From positions 1-20,775 of the forward strand of contig CAKPKE010000021.1 in assembly GCA_934167095.1 (NCBI GenBank): DNA of 20,775 bases, in the 5' to 3' direction. The translations under genes and the position numbers were made by a program. The first letter of the stretch is position 1. Each line of letters starts with the position of its first letter. The DNA is from an uncultured Clostridia bacterium. Its GTDB lineage: Bacteria; Bacillota; Clostridia; TANB77; CAG-508. Shown in pieces: positions 1 to 7,711 of this stretch. The notes under the pieces were generated by a model, which worked only from the letters and a program-made list of their open reading frames with translations, was not told the DNA's origin and searched no databases.

Positions 1-906
1 ATCAAAAGATTACCATTAAAATCAGATTATGTATTTAAAAGAATATTTGCAAGCGAAGAGAATAATTCTATATTAAAGGCTTTTTTAGAGGCCGTACTTG
101 ATATTAAGATAAAAAATGTAGAGGTTAAAAATCCGGAATTAACACCAGATATGGCAGATGAAAAATTAGGAATATTAGATATAAAAGTTGACATTGACGG
201 CAAAAAAATAGTAGATGTAGAAATGCAAGTATCAAATGAATATAATTTTAAAGAAAGAACAATGACATATATATCAAAGCTTGCATCGGAGCAACTAAGA
301 GCAGGAGAACAATATAAATTACAAAAACAAATAATAGCAATAAATATATTAAACTTTTCATATTTAGATAGAAACGCATATCATTCAGTAGCAAGAATGA
401 GATATGACAAAACAAAACCAGAAGAATGTATTGAATTAAATATAAATCCAGAGGAAGAGGTACTAACTGATATATTTGAGGTGCATTTCATAGAACTAGA
501 AAAATTTAAAAATAAAAATCCAGACTGCAGTACCAAGCTAGCGCAATGGCTGTGGTTGATAGAAGGGAGTGAAGAAAAGATGGCAGAAGCAGCAAAAGAA
601 AATAAAGAAGTAAAAAAAGCAATAGATGAACTAGATAAAATAAGTCTAAGCCCAGAAGAAAGGCAAAGATACGAAGACCGTGAATGGGCAATAATGAGAT
701 ATAACTCAGAAGTAAGAGCAAATTATGAGCATGGACATAAAGCCGGCGAAGAATTTGGAAAAAAACAGGGCATAGAAATTGGAGAAGCAAAAGGCAAAAA
801 AGAAGAAAAGCTAGCTGTAGCCAAAAAAATGAAAACAAAAGGTTTAACAATAGAAGAAATAATGGAATATACAGAATTATCAAAAGAAGAAATAGAAAAT
901 TTATAA
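1..906 (+). CDS. Rpn family PD-(D/E)XK nuclease / putative transposase (5' end outside window)
   Basis: The reading frame is open from base 1, so the start codon lies just upstream; the visible protein is 301 residues. The N-terminus (IKRLPLKSDYVFKRIF) and the core are typical of the Rpn / PF12784 family, recombination-promoting nucleases once annotated as transposases. Counting from base 1, Asp60 (in LDIKV) and Glu74-x-Gln76 (in VEMQV) form the PD-(D/E)XK active-site pattern. The C-terminal third is a charged, probably helical tail ending in a short helix-turn-helix-like stretch (GLTIEEIMEYTELSKEEI), also usual in the family. The family is known to cut DNA in a metal-dependent way and to raise RecA-independent recombination; the cellular role is unclear, and a defence role has been proposed for relatives. 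A terminator follows at once. Probably only a few residues are missing at the N-terminus. Family assignment is confident; the actual function is not. Confidence 0.85.
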   Translation: MKRLPLKSDYVFKRIFASEENNSILKAFLEAVLDIKIKNVEVKNPELTPDMADEKLGILDIKVDIDGKKIVDVEMQVSNEYNFKERTMTYISKLASEQLRAGEQYKLQKQIIAINILNFSYLDRNAYHSVARMRYDKTKPEECIELNINPEEEVLTDIFEVHFIELEKFKNKNPDCSTKLAQWLWLIEGSEEKMAEAAKENKEVKKAIDELDKISLSPEERQRYEDREWAIMRYNSEVRANYEHGHKAGEEFGKKQGIEIGEAKGKKEEKLAVAKKMKTKGLTIEEIMEYTELSKEEIENL

Positions 907-922
907 ATTAAATAATAAAAAT

Positions 923-959
923 GGCAATGTAGAAAATAAAATTCTATGTTGCTGTTTTT
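923..959 (+). terminator. Rho-independent terminator of the Rpn gene
   Basis: A 12-bp stem including G-U pairs (923-934 with 942-953) encloses a 7-nt A-rich loop and is followed by a run of five T (955-959). It lies 17 bp after the stop codon of the nuclease gene. Confidence 0.7.
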
Positions 960-1100
960 GTATAGAAATAAATGAAACAAAACCATATATGCCAGGCGAA
1001 GGTACAACTTCGTACACTAATTATTTGATAGGCCTTAGACTTTCAATATACTAGAAAATAAATGACAATATTACATTTTAATTACAAAACAAAAAGAATG

Positions 1101-1130
1101 TTGACAGTGGAGCAAAAGCAATAGTATACT
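1101..1130 (+). promoter_or_regulatory. Sigma-A promoter of thyX
   Basis: TTGACA (1101-1106), an 18-bp spacer and TATACT (1125-1130). It lies 35 bp upstream of the thyX start. The 141 bases between the terminator at 959 and this promoter show no gene. Confidence 0.8.
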
Positions 1131-1165
1131 AAGGTCAAGAAAAATTAGTGATAAGGGGAAGAAAA

Positions 1166-1834
1166 ATGGAACTTTTAAAACCAAGAATTGAAGTTGAAGA
1201 ATACGACGGATTAAAAATTATGAAAAATATTGAAAGAGCTATGAGAACTTGCTACAAAAGTGAAGGAATGACAACAGAAGACAGCTATAAAAGATTACTT
1301 GGAATGGCAGTAACATCAGGTCATGAATCAGTAATGGAACATGAAAAAATATCTGTAAGAATTCAATGTAGCATAAATTTCTATAAAGATATAACAAGAC
1401 ACAGAACAGGTGTAGCATTTTCTATTGAAAGTACAAGATGGTGCAATTATAGCAAAGATAGATATAATGGAAGCTTGAAATTTATGGATCCAGTATATAT
1501 AACAGATCCAAAGAACTATGAAATTTGGAAAAATACAATGGAATTCATTGAAAAATCATACATGGAAATGGCAGCAAATGGAGGCAGACCAGATGAACTA
1601 AGAACAATGCTACCACATTCAACTGCAGCAGAAGTTTCAATGACATGTAATATAAGAGAATGGCGCCATATATTAAGCCTAAGAACTACAAATAGAGTTC
1701 ATCCAGAAATAAGACAAATACTTATACCTTTATTACTAAAATTTAAAGCTGATATGCCAGAACTATTTGGGGATATTGAATATGATACAGAATTTCCAAA
1801 AGAATGGTATGCTGAAATATCAACTATGGAATAG
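1166..1834 (+). CDS. thyX: Flavin-dependent thymidylate synthase ThyX
   Basis: The enzyme makes dTMP from dUMP with methylene-tetrahydrofolate and NADPH through FAD, as a cytosolic homotetramer; it replaces ThyA. The 222-residue protein carries the ThyX signature around RHR (residues 78-80) and ESTRWCNYS (88-96). The second conserved block is at 146-183 (RTMLPHST, then NIREWRHILSLR, then HPEIRQI). I chose ATG 1166 rather than GTG 1148 because AAGGGG (1153-1158) sits 7 nt upstream of it, and nothing like a ribosome site precedes 1148. Two oddities: the spacing RHR-x8-S is one residue longer than the usual RHR-x7-S, with Asp75 where Gln or Glu is usual; and 16 further in-frame-like codons after the stop suggest a one-base deletion near 1830. 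Likely co-transcribed with the downstream FAD dehydrogenase gene. Confidence 0.92.
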   Translation: MELLKPRIEVEEYDGLKIMKNIERAMRTCYKSEGMTTEDSYKRLLGMAVTSGHESVMEHEKISVRIQCSINFYKDITRHRTGVAFSIESTRWCNYSKDRYNGSLKFMDPVYITDPKNYEIWKNTMEFIEKSYMEMAANGGRPDELRTMLPHSTAAEVSMTCNIREWRHILSLRTTNRVHPEIRQILIPLLLKFKADMPELFGDIEYDTEFPKEWYAEISTME

Positions 1835-1893
1835 AACCATTAGAAGAAAATGAAGTAAAAGAAATTTTAAAAATAAAATAGTTGGAGAAAAAA

Positions 1894-3483
1894 TTGAAAT
1901 TAAGAATTGATAATATCAAAATAAGAAAAGATCTATCAAATGAAGAAATAATTACAGAAGCCTTAGAAAAGTATAAAATATCTAAGGCTTTTGTAAATGA
2001 AGCTAAAATAATTAAAAAGTCCATAGATGCACGAGATAAAAACGATATATTTTATAATTATTCTGTATTAGTTGATATACAAAATAAAGCAAAAATACCT
2101 AATAACAAAAATATAGTAGTTTTAAAAGATGAATTAAAAAACGAAAATTTGAAAGAACTAGTACAAAGTATAAATGTAAAAAGTAAAATACAACCAGTAA
2201 TTGTAGGTGCTGGGCCTGCAGGACTTTTTTGTGCATTAACATTCATTGAAAATGGTATAAAGCCAATAATAATAGAACAAGGGAAAACGGTACAAGAAAG
2301 ACAAAAAGATGTTGAAGAATTTTTAAGAACAGGCAAACTTGATACTAGTTCAAATGTACAATTTGGAGAAGGTGGAGCTGGAACTTTTTCTGATGGAAAA
2401 TTAACAACTAATTTGCATACTCCAATATGTAGAACCGTAATAAATGAGTTCATCCGTTTTGGAGCACCAGAAAGCATTTATTATACAAATAAACCTCATA
2501 TTGGAACAGATAATTTGATAAAAATCGTAGCCAATATAAGAAATTATATAATAGAACATGGTGGAACATTTTTATTTAATAGTAAGGTTATTGATTTTAC
2601 AGAAGAAAATAGTCAAATAAAATCAATAATATATGAAAATGAAGAAAAACATGAACTAAAAACGAACTGCGTAATACTTGCAATAGGCCATAGTTCAAGA
2701 GATATGTTCGAAAAATTATATGAGCATAATGCTAATATGGAAAGAAAGAACTTTTCTGTGGGAGTAAGAATTGAACATAGCCAAGAAATGCTAAATATAG
2801 CACAATATGGCAAGAATTCAAAGCTTAAATTACCTCCTGCAGAATATAAACTTGTATATCATGGAAAAGATAGATCGTGCTATACTTTTTGTATGTGCCC
2901 AGGAGGAGAGGTAATAGCATCTTCTAGTGAGGAAGAAACTATTGTAACAAATGGAATGAGCAAGTTTGCTCGTGATGGCAAAAACGCAAATTCTGCAGTA
3001 CTTGTAAATGTTACACCAGACGATTTTGCAGGAACAAGTCCTCTTGCTGGAATGTATTTTCAAAAAGAACTAGAAGAAAAGGCTTTTAAACTTGGTGGCT
3101 CAAACTATTTTGCACCAATTCAAACTGTAAAAGATTTTATAAACAATAAGAAAACTGAAAAAATTGGTAGTATTGAGCCTTCATATAAGCCAGGAGTAAC
3201 ATTTTCAAACTTAAATGAAATACTTCCAAAATTTGTTTCAGACACTTTAAAAGAAGGTATACAGTACTTTGATACTAAAATAAAAGGCTTTGCAAGTGAT
3301 GATGCAATATTAACAGGAGTAGAAACCAGAAGCTCGTCACCAGTAACCATAAAAAGAGATGAAAATATGATGTCAAACATAAAAGGAATATATCCATGTG
3401 GCGAAGGTGCTGGATATGCAGGTGGAATAATGTCTGCTGCAGTAGACGGAATAAATGTTGCTATAAATATTATGGAAAAATAG
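1894..3483 (+). CDS. NAD(P)/FAD-dependent dehydrogenase, COG2509 type
   Basis: A two-dinucleotide-binding-domain flavoprotein of 529 residues. The Rossmann fingerprint VIVGAGPAGL lies near residues 103-112. The family-typical block VQFGEGGAGTFSDGKL lies at about 155-170, and the C-terminal FAD-closing motif GEGAGYAGGIMSAAVDG is in the last 30 residues. About 100 residues precede the FAD domain, as in COG2509 proteins ('uncharacterised FAD-dependent dehydrogenases'), whose substrate is not established. I prefer TTG 1894 as start, because GGAG (1884-1887) sits 6 nt upstream and the protein then begins MKLRIDNIKI. TTG 1882 is an alternative that lacks a ribosome site. No promoter is visible in the 59 bp after thyX, so the two are probably one transcript. 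No convincing terminator follows the stop. Confidence 0.85.
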   Translation: MKLRIDNIKIRKDLSNEEIITEALEKYKISKAFVNEAKIIKKSIDARDKNDIFYNYSVLVDIQNKAKIPNNKNIVVLKDELKNENLKELVQSINVKSKIQPVIVGAGPAGLFCALTFIENGIKPIIIEQGKTVQERQKDVEEFLRTGKLDTSSNVQFGEGGAGTFSDGKLTTNLHTPICRTVINEFIRFGAPESIYYTNKPHIGTDNLIKIVANIRNYIIEHGGTFLFNSKVIDFTEENSQIKSIIYENEEKHELKTNCVILAIGHSSRDMFEKLYEHNANMERKNFSVGVRIEHSQEMLNIAQYGKNSKLKLPPAEYKLVYHGKDRSCYTFCMCPGGEVIASSSEEETIVTNGMSKFARDGKNANSAVLVNVTPDDFAGTSPLAGMYFQKELEEKAFKLGGSNYFAPIQTVKDFINNKKTEKIGSIEPSYKPGVTFSNLNEILPKFVSDTLKEGIQYFDTKIKGFASDDAILTGVETRSSSPVTIKRDENMMSNIKGIYPCGEGAGYAGGIMSAAVDGINVAINIMEK

Positions 3484-3517
3484 CATCATAGATTATGGAA
3501 AAATAACATTATATCTA

Positions 3518-3583
3518 TTGACAAAGCACAAAAAAAATAGTATACTTTTAAAGTACGCAAGGTTCTATTTGTGTACTTTAAAA
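3518..3583 (+). promoter_or_regulatory. rpmF promoter with overlapping inverted repeat
   Basis: TTGACA (3518-3523), 17 bp, TATACT (3541-3546): near-consensus sigma-A promoter. An 11-bp perfect inverted repeat (3546-3556 and 3573-3583, TTTTAAAGTAC and its complement) overlaps the end of the -10 box and the expected start of transcription. The mRNA would therefore begin with a 7-bp hairpin, or the dyad could be an operator. Confidence 0.75.
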
Positions 3584-3638
3584 TTTGATATATAACAAAA
3601 TATATACATAAGCAAAGAGAAGCGAGGAGGGAATAAAA

Positions 3639-3824
3639 ATGGCACAACCAAAAAGAAGATGGTCAAAAGCAAGAACAGGATTAAAAAGATCTACATGGAA
3701 ATTAGAAAATAAGAACTTAGTTGAATGCCCACACTGCCACGAAAAAATGATGCAACACAGAGTTTGCCCAAGTTGTGGTTACTATGATGGTAAAAAGGTA
3801 GTTGCAGTTGAGACAGAAGAATAA
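3639..3824 (+). CDS. rpmF: 50S ribosomal protein L32
   Basis: 61 residues, normal length for bL32, beginning MAQPKRRWSKARTGLKRS, the standard basic N-terminus of this large-subunit protein near the peptidyl transferase exit region. It keeps a four-cysteine zinc ribbon, CPHC (residues 29-32) and CPSC (42-45), so it is the zinc-binding (C+) form and not the cysteine-free paralogue that some bacteria express under zinc starvation. A strong ribosome site (GAGGAGGG) precedes ATG 3639. It is transcribed alone: a consensus promoter lies upstream and a strong terminator directly downstream. Unlike many Firmicutes, no yceD (DUF177) gene precedes it and no plsX-fab genes follow it here. Confidence 0.97.
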   Translation: MAQPKRRWSKARTGLKRSTWKLENKNLVECPHCHEKMMQHRVCPSCGYYDGKKVVAVETEE

Positions 3825-3832
3825 TATTTTCG

Positions 3833-3865
3833 TAACAATACTTAACTAGTATTGTTATTTTTTTT
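3833..3865 (+). terminator. Rho-independent terminator of rpmF
   Basis: Perfect 10-bp stem (3833-3842 with 3848-3857), 5-nt loop, then eight T (3858-3865). Confidence 0.9.
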
Positions 3866-3880
3866 GCCTAATGATATAAT
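3852..3880 (+). promoter_or_regulatory. Promoter of the membrane protein gene, overlapping the rpmF terminator
   Basis: TTGTTA (3852-3857), 17 bp, TATAAT (3875-3880), with TGA directly before the -10 box (an extended -10). The -35 box is the 3' arm of the rpmF terminator. Confidence 0.65.
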
Positions 3881-3906
3881 TCGAAAAAAACATTGAAGGA
3901 CGACCA

Positions 3907-5583
3907 ATGGAAAAATTTAAGAAAATATTACCACATCTAATTATTTTGTTAGGAGCAGTAATTGTAAGTATTCCGCTTCTACTTAAAAATCTAAACATTT
4001 ACCAAGATGATGGAGTTCAGCACATTTGTAGATTAATAGGAACATGGCAAACTTTGCAAGAGGGGCAATTTTTGCCAATGATTATGTCGAAATATCTTAA
4101 TGGATTTGGATATTCATGGAATATATTTTATAGCCCACTTACAGCTTATGCTCCGCTTCTATTTAAAATATTTAATATAAGTTTTGTAAATTCTTTTAAG
4201 CTATTTTTGTTTATAGTCACATATTTATCAGGACTTGCAATGTATAAATGTACATTAAGTTTTCTAAATAAAGATGACGAAAAAAGTAAAATAATTGCAA
4301 GTTTTAGTGCGATACTTTATATGTTTGCACCATATAGATTAACTGATATGTATATTAGAATGGCTGTTTCGGAACTTACATCATTTATGTTTATTCCAAT
4401 AATATTTGAAGGACTAAATAATATACTAAGTAAAAACGAAAAGAGCTATAAGTTAGCATGGGGAACGATAGGACTAATATTAACACATACAGTTGTAACT
4501 ATGTATATGGCAATAATATGCTTTATATATGTAGCTATAGTAATAATCTTCAAAATTAAGAACAAAGAAAGTGTAAAAAAGCAAATTATAGAAATAATAA
4601 AAAATTTAGCATTTGCTTTAGTAGTAACAAGCTTTTATTTAGTACCACTTGTAGAACACTATTCTGCTACATCTTATGAGGTTTTTGTACCAGGTAGAAT
4701 GCAAAGAATTGATGTTTTAAAAGCTTTAAAAGTAAAGTTTCATGAGCTATTTTTAACAACCAGTAGTCAAACAATGATATATGAAATTGGACTGGCTCAA
4801 GTAGTAGGACTAATTATTACTCCATTTATATACAAAAAATTAGATAAGAAGCTAAAAGTAACATACACTACATTTCTAGTATTGGGAGTAATGCTTTCTA
4901 TAATGACACTTACAATATTTCCATTTGAGAAATTACCAAGTTTTCTAACTATGATACAATTTACATTTAGATTATTAGAATTTACAGCATTTTTCTTTAG
5001 TTTTATAGTGGCAGTAAATTATGGAACTATACTAAAAGGTTTCAATATAAAAGACCTGATTGTTCTTAGTCTAATTGTAGTACTTCTTACTACTGTATAT
5101 ACATCAAAGTTAAAATGGGAACTTCCTTATGATGAACAAACTTTGACCCAAAACCCAAAAACTCTTACAAGTCAAACTGGAAGAGTGCATGCTGGAATGG
5201 CAAGTATGGAATATATGCCAAGTAAAATGTTTAATAATAAAAATTATGTGGTAAATAGAAAAGATGAACCAGTAATTGTAAATAGCAATAAAACTACAAT
5301 AAAATCTTATGAAAAGAATGACTCAAAGTTGAAAATCAAACTTGAAAATGCAGAAGCAGGAACCGTAATAGAGCTTCCATACACATATTATTTAGGATAT
5401 AGAATATACGAAAATGGCAAAGAAATAAAATATACTGAATCAGATTATGGATTTGTACAAATTACGCTTTCTAAAGATGGAGATGTTACAATAGAATCTA
5501 AATATTTAGGAACAAATGCAATGCTTATTTCCTTTGCAGTATCTGTTATCCGGGGTAATTTCATTAATAATATTAGATATTAG
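3907..5583 (+). CDS. Polytopic membrane protein, GT-C / PTPS-related (PF10131-like), C-terminally frameshifted
   Basis: 558 residues with about nine to ten hydrophobic helices over the first 400 residues, followed by a soluble extracytoplasmic part (about 400-530) that begins around PYDEQTL. An aspartate pair (Asp34-Asp35, in YQDDGVQH) sits after the first helix and is followed by a loop with FSP-like residues (YSPLTAYAP). This is the layout of GT-C lipid-linked sugar transferases and the '6-pyruvoyl-tetrahydropterin synthase-related' membrane family, whose name is historical. The acceptor is unknown; cell-envelope glycosylation is an inference. ATG 3907 follows AAGGA (3896-3900). The last helix stops abruptly: after codon 548 the frame reads RGNFINNIRY. 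One base fewer near 5551 would give GVISLIILDIRKNKQ and a stop at 5597-5599, completing the helix and a positive tail. So this copy has lost, or appears to have lost, its last 15 native residues. Confidence 0.75.
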   Translation: MEKFKKILPHLIILLGAVIVSIPLLLKNLNIYQDDGVQHICRLIGTWQTLQEGQFLPMIMSKYLNGFGYSWNIFYSPLTAYAPLLFKIFNISFVNSFKLFLFIVTYLSGLAMYKCTLSFLNKDDEKSKIIASFSAILYMFAPYRLTDMYIRMAVSELTSFMFIPIIFEGLNNILSKNEKSYKLAWGTIGLILTHTVVTMYMAIICFIYVAIVIIFKIKNKESVKKQIIEIIKNLAFALVVTSFYLVPLVEHYSATSYEVFVPGRMQRIDVLKALKVKFHELFLTTSSQTMIYEIGLAQVVGLIITPFIYKKLDKKLKVTYTTFLVLGVMLSIMTLTIFPFEKLPSFLTMIQFTFRLLEFTAFFFSFIVAVNYGTILKGFNIKDLIVLSLIVVLLTTVYTSKLKWELPYDEQTLTQNPKTLTSQTGRVHAGMASMEYMPSKMFNNKNYVVNRKDEPVIVNSNKTTIKSYEKNDSKLKIKLENAEAGTVIELPYTYYLGYRIYENGKEIKYTESDYGFVQITLSKDGDVTIESKYLGTNAMLISFAVSVIRGNFINNIRY

Positions 5584-5605
5584 AAAAAATAAACAATAAT
5601 AAACA

Positions 5606-5646
5606 GTGGAAATAGCAAAAAATACTTGTTATTTCCACATTTTTTT
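5606..5646 (+). terminator. Rho-independent terminator after the membrane protein gene
   Basis: 12-bp stem (5606-5617 with 5627-5638, one G-U pair), 9-nt loop, seven T (5640-5646). Confidence 0.88.
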
Positions 5647-5654
5647 AGTAAAAT
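5627..5654 (+). promoter_or_regulatory. Possible promoter of the der-plsY-gpsA operon
   Basis: TTGTTA (5627-5632), 16 bp, TAAAAT (5649-5654). As with the gene at 3907, the -35 box is formed by the 3' arm of the preceding terminator. The match is moderate, but no better candidate lies between the terminator and der. Confidence 0.45.
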
Positions 5655-5694
5655 AGATGTGGAAAAAATTATGAAGAAAGGGATGAAAAATAAG

Positions 5695-7041
5695 ATGTCA
5701 AAACCAATGGTTGCAATAGTTGGCAGACCAAATGTTGGAAAATCTACATTTTTTAATTATATAGTTGGAAAAAGAATTTCAATAGTTGAAGATACACCAG
5801 GTGTTACAAGAGATAGAGTTTATGCAGAAGCAAATTGGAGAGGAAGAAGTTTTACTCTAATAGATACAGGTGGAATTGAATTTGATGAAGAAACAGATAG
5901 CATTTCAAGCCAAATGAGAACACAAGCAGAAATTGCAATGTCTATGGCTGATGTTATAGTATTTGTAACAGATATGAGGCAAGGAGTAACTGCTCAGGAT
6001 ACTGAAATTGCACAAATGTTAAGAAGAGCAAAAAAGCCAATAGTTCTAGTTTGCAATAAAGCTGATAATTTCGGAAAAGATGTTCCAGAAATATATGAAT
6101 TTTATAATTTAGGATTAGGAGATCCTTTTAGAGTATCTTCTGTAAATGCAATAGGAATAGGTGATGTATTAGATGAAATATATAATCACTTACCAGAAGA
6201 AGATGAAAGCGATGATGACAGTCTAGAAACAAAAGTTGCCATAATTGGAAAGCCTAATGTTGGAAAATCTTCATTAATAAACAAAATTTTAGGCGAAAAC
6301 AGACTAATAGTAAGCAATGTTGCAGGAACTACAAGAGATGCAATAGATTCAAAGTTTGAAAATGAACATGGCAAATATATTCTTATTGATACAGCAGGAA
6401 TTCGTAAACACAACAAAATAAACGAAAGAATTGAAAAATTCAGTGTAGCAAGAACTCTTCTTGCAATAGAAAGAGCAGATGTATGTGTTCTTATGATTGA
6501 TGCCTTAGAAGGTGTTACAGAACAAGATACAAAAATTGCAGGCGAAGCTCACGAAGCAGGAAAAGGTGTAATAATTGCAGTAAATAAATGGGATGAATAC
6601 GAAAAAGAAAATGGAACTTTAGAAAGATATACCAAAGAAGTATATGAAAAGTTACCATATTTATCTTATGCACCTATATTATTTATATCTGCAAAAACAG
6701 GTCAAAGGGTAGATAAATTATTTGAACTAATAAACACTGTTGCAAGTCAAAATGCACTAAGAGTTTCAACTTCTGTGCTAAACCAAGTATTAAATGAGGC
6801 AATAGCGGTAGTTCAGCCACCAACAGATAAAGGAAGAAGGCTAAAACTTTATTATATGACACAAGCTTCAACAAAGCCACCAACATTTGTTGTTTTTGTA
6901 AATGATAAAAAATTATTCCATTTTTCTTATGAAAGATATCTAGTAAATCAAATTAGAAAAGAATTTGGACTGACAGGAACACCTGTTAGAATAATTGCCA
7001 GAGAAAAAATAGAAAAAGGCGAAAAAAGTAATACAAAATAA
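5695..7041 (+). CDS. der: Ribosome assembly GTPase Der (EngA)
   Basis: Tandem-GTPase factor needed for 50S subunit maturation. The protein has 448 residues from ATG 5695. Domain 1 has GRPNVGKS (10-17), DTGG (57-60) and NKAD (121-124). After an acidic linker (about 167-178) domain 2 has GKPNVGKS (185-192), DTAG (232-235) and NKWD (297-300). The KH-like RNA-binding domain fills about 350-448. I chose ATG 5695 because the protein then starts MSKPMVAIVGRPNVGKS like its relatives; AAAGGG (5677-5682) is 12 nt upstream, which is rather far. ATG 5683 and 5671 are in frame and would add 4 or 8 lysine-rich residues. First gene of an operon with plsY (21-bp gap) and gpsA (19-bp gap). Confidence 0.95.
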   Translation: MSKPMVAIVGRPNVGKSTFFNYIVGKRISIVEDTPGVTRDRVYAEANWRGRSFTLIDTGGIEFDEETDSISSQMRTQAEIAMSMADVIVFVTDMRQGVTAQDTEIAQMLRRAKKPIVLVCNKADNFGKDVPEIYEFYNLGLGDPFRVSSVNAIGIGDVLDEIYNHLPEEDESDDDSLETKVAIIGKPNVGKSSLINKILGENRLIVSNVAGTTRDAIDSKFENEHGKYILIDTAGIRKHNKINERIEKFSVARTLLAIERADVCVLMIDALEGVTEQDTKIAGEAHEAGKGVIIAVNKWDEYEKENGTLERYTKEVYEKLPYLSYAPILFISAKTGQRVDKLFELINTVASQNALRVSTSVLNQVLNEAIAVVQPPTDKGRRLKLYYMTQASTKPPTFVVFVNDKKLFHFSYERYLVNQIRKEFGLTGTPVRIIAREKIEKGEKSNTK

Positions 7042-7062
7042 TTTTTAAGGAGGAATTTATTT

Positions 7063-7692
7063 ATGGCTACATATATAATAGTTTCAATTATAGCATATCT
7101 TATAGGAAGTATAAGTTTTTCAGTAATTTTTAGTAAAAAAATAGGCGGATTTGATGTAAGAACCAAAGGAAGTGGTAATGCTGGAAGTACAAATGTATTA
7201 AGAACAGTTGGTAAAAAAGCCGCCGTTCTAACACTTTTATGTGACTGTTTAAAAGGAGTTGTGGCAGTACTTATTGCTGTAATTGCTGGAAATATTGCTA
7301 AGAATTTAGACAAAGCATTACTTGTACAACTTGCAGGAATATTTGTTGTTTTAGGTCATACTTTTCCTATATTTTTCAAATTTAAAGGTGGAAAAGGAGT
7401 TGCAACATCACTTGGAGTAATATTAATAGTAAATTGGAAAATAGGATTAATTTGCCTAGTATTTGCATTACTTTTAATGATTTTAACAAAATTTGTATCA
7501 CTAGGTTCTGTTGCAGCAGCATTACTATTCCCAGTATTAACAATATTCATACATACAAATTACATTGTATCAGGAAATTATATAATATTTGGAATAATAC
7601 TTGCCTTATTTGTAATATATAATCATAGAACTAATATAAATAGATTACTAGAAGGAAAAGAAAATAAATTAGACTTTAGCAAACTAAAATAA
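7063..7692 (+). CDS. plsY: Acyl-phosphate:glycerol-3-phosphate acyltransferase PlsY
   Basis: Integral membrane enzyme that moves an acyl chain from acyl-phosphate (made by PlsX) to the 1-position of glycerol-3-phosphate, giving lysophosphatidate. The 209-residue length is normal. The three conserved cytoplasmic motifs are visible: GSGNAGSTN (36-44), GHTFPIFFKFKGGKGVAT (98-115) and YNHRTNINRLLEGKEN near the C-terminus. Between them lie about five hydrophobic helices. AAGGAGG sits 9-10 nt upstream of ATG 7063. It is directly followed by gpsA, which supplies its glycerol-3-phosphate, so the pair forms the entry to phospholipid synthesis. Confidence 0.96.
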   Translation: MATYIIVSIIAYLIGSISFSVIFSKKIGGFDVRTKGSGNAGSTNVLRTVGKKAAVLTLLCDCLKGVVAVLIAVIAGNIAKNLDKALLVQLAGIFVVLGHTFPIFFKFKGGKGVATSLGVILIVNWKIGLICLVFALLLMILTKFVSLGSVAAALLFPVLTIFIHTNYIVSGNYIIFGIILALFVIYNHRTNINRLLEGKENKLDFSKLK

Positions 7693-7711
7693 CATAAAAA
7701 AAGGAGAACTT

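Noticed and set aside
1..906. Complete insertion sequence around the Rpn-like 'transposase'
   Set aside because: No terminal inverted repeats or target duplication are visible on the right side, and Rpn proteins usually occur without IS ends.
1826..1836. Programmed ribosomal frameshift at the end of thyX
   Set aside because: No slippery heptamer and no following structure; a plain indel explains it better.
3546..3583. FapR operator at rpmF (rpmF often sits with fatty-acid genes)
   Set aside because: The half-sites are 16 nt apart, not close together, and no plsX or fab gene is adjacent.
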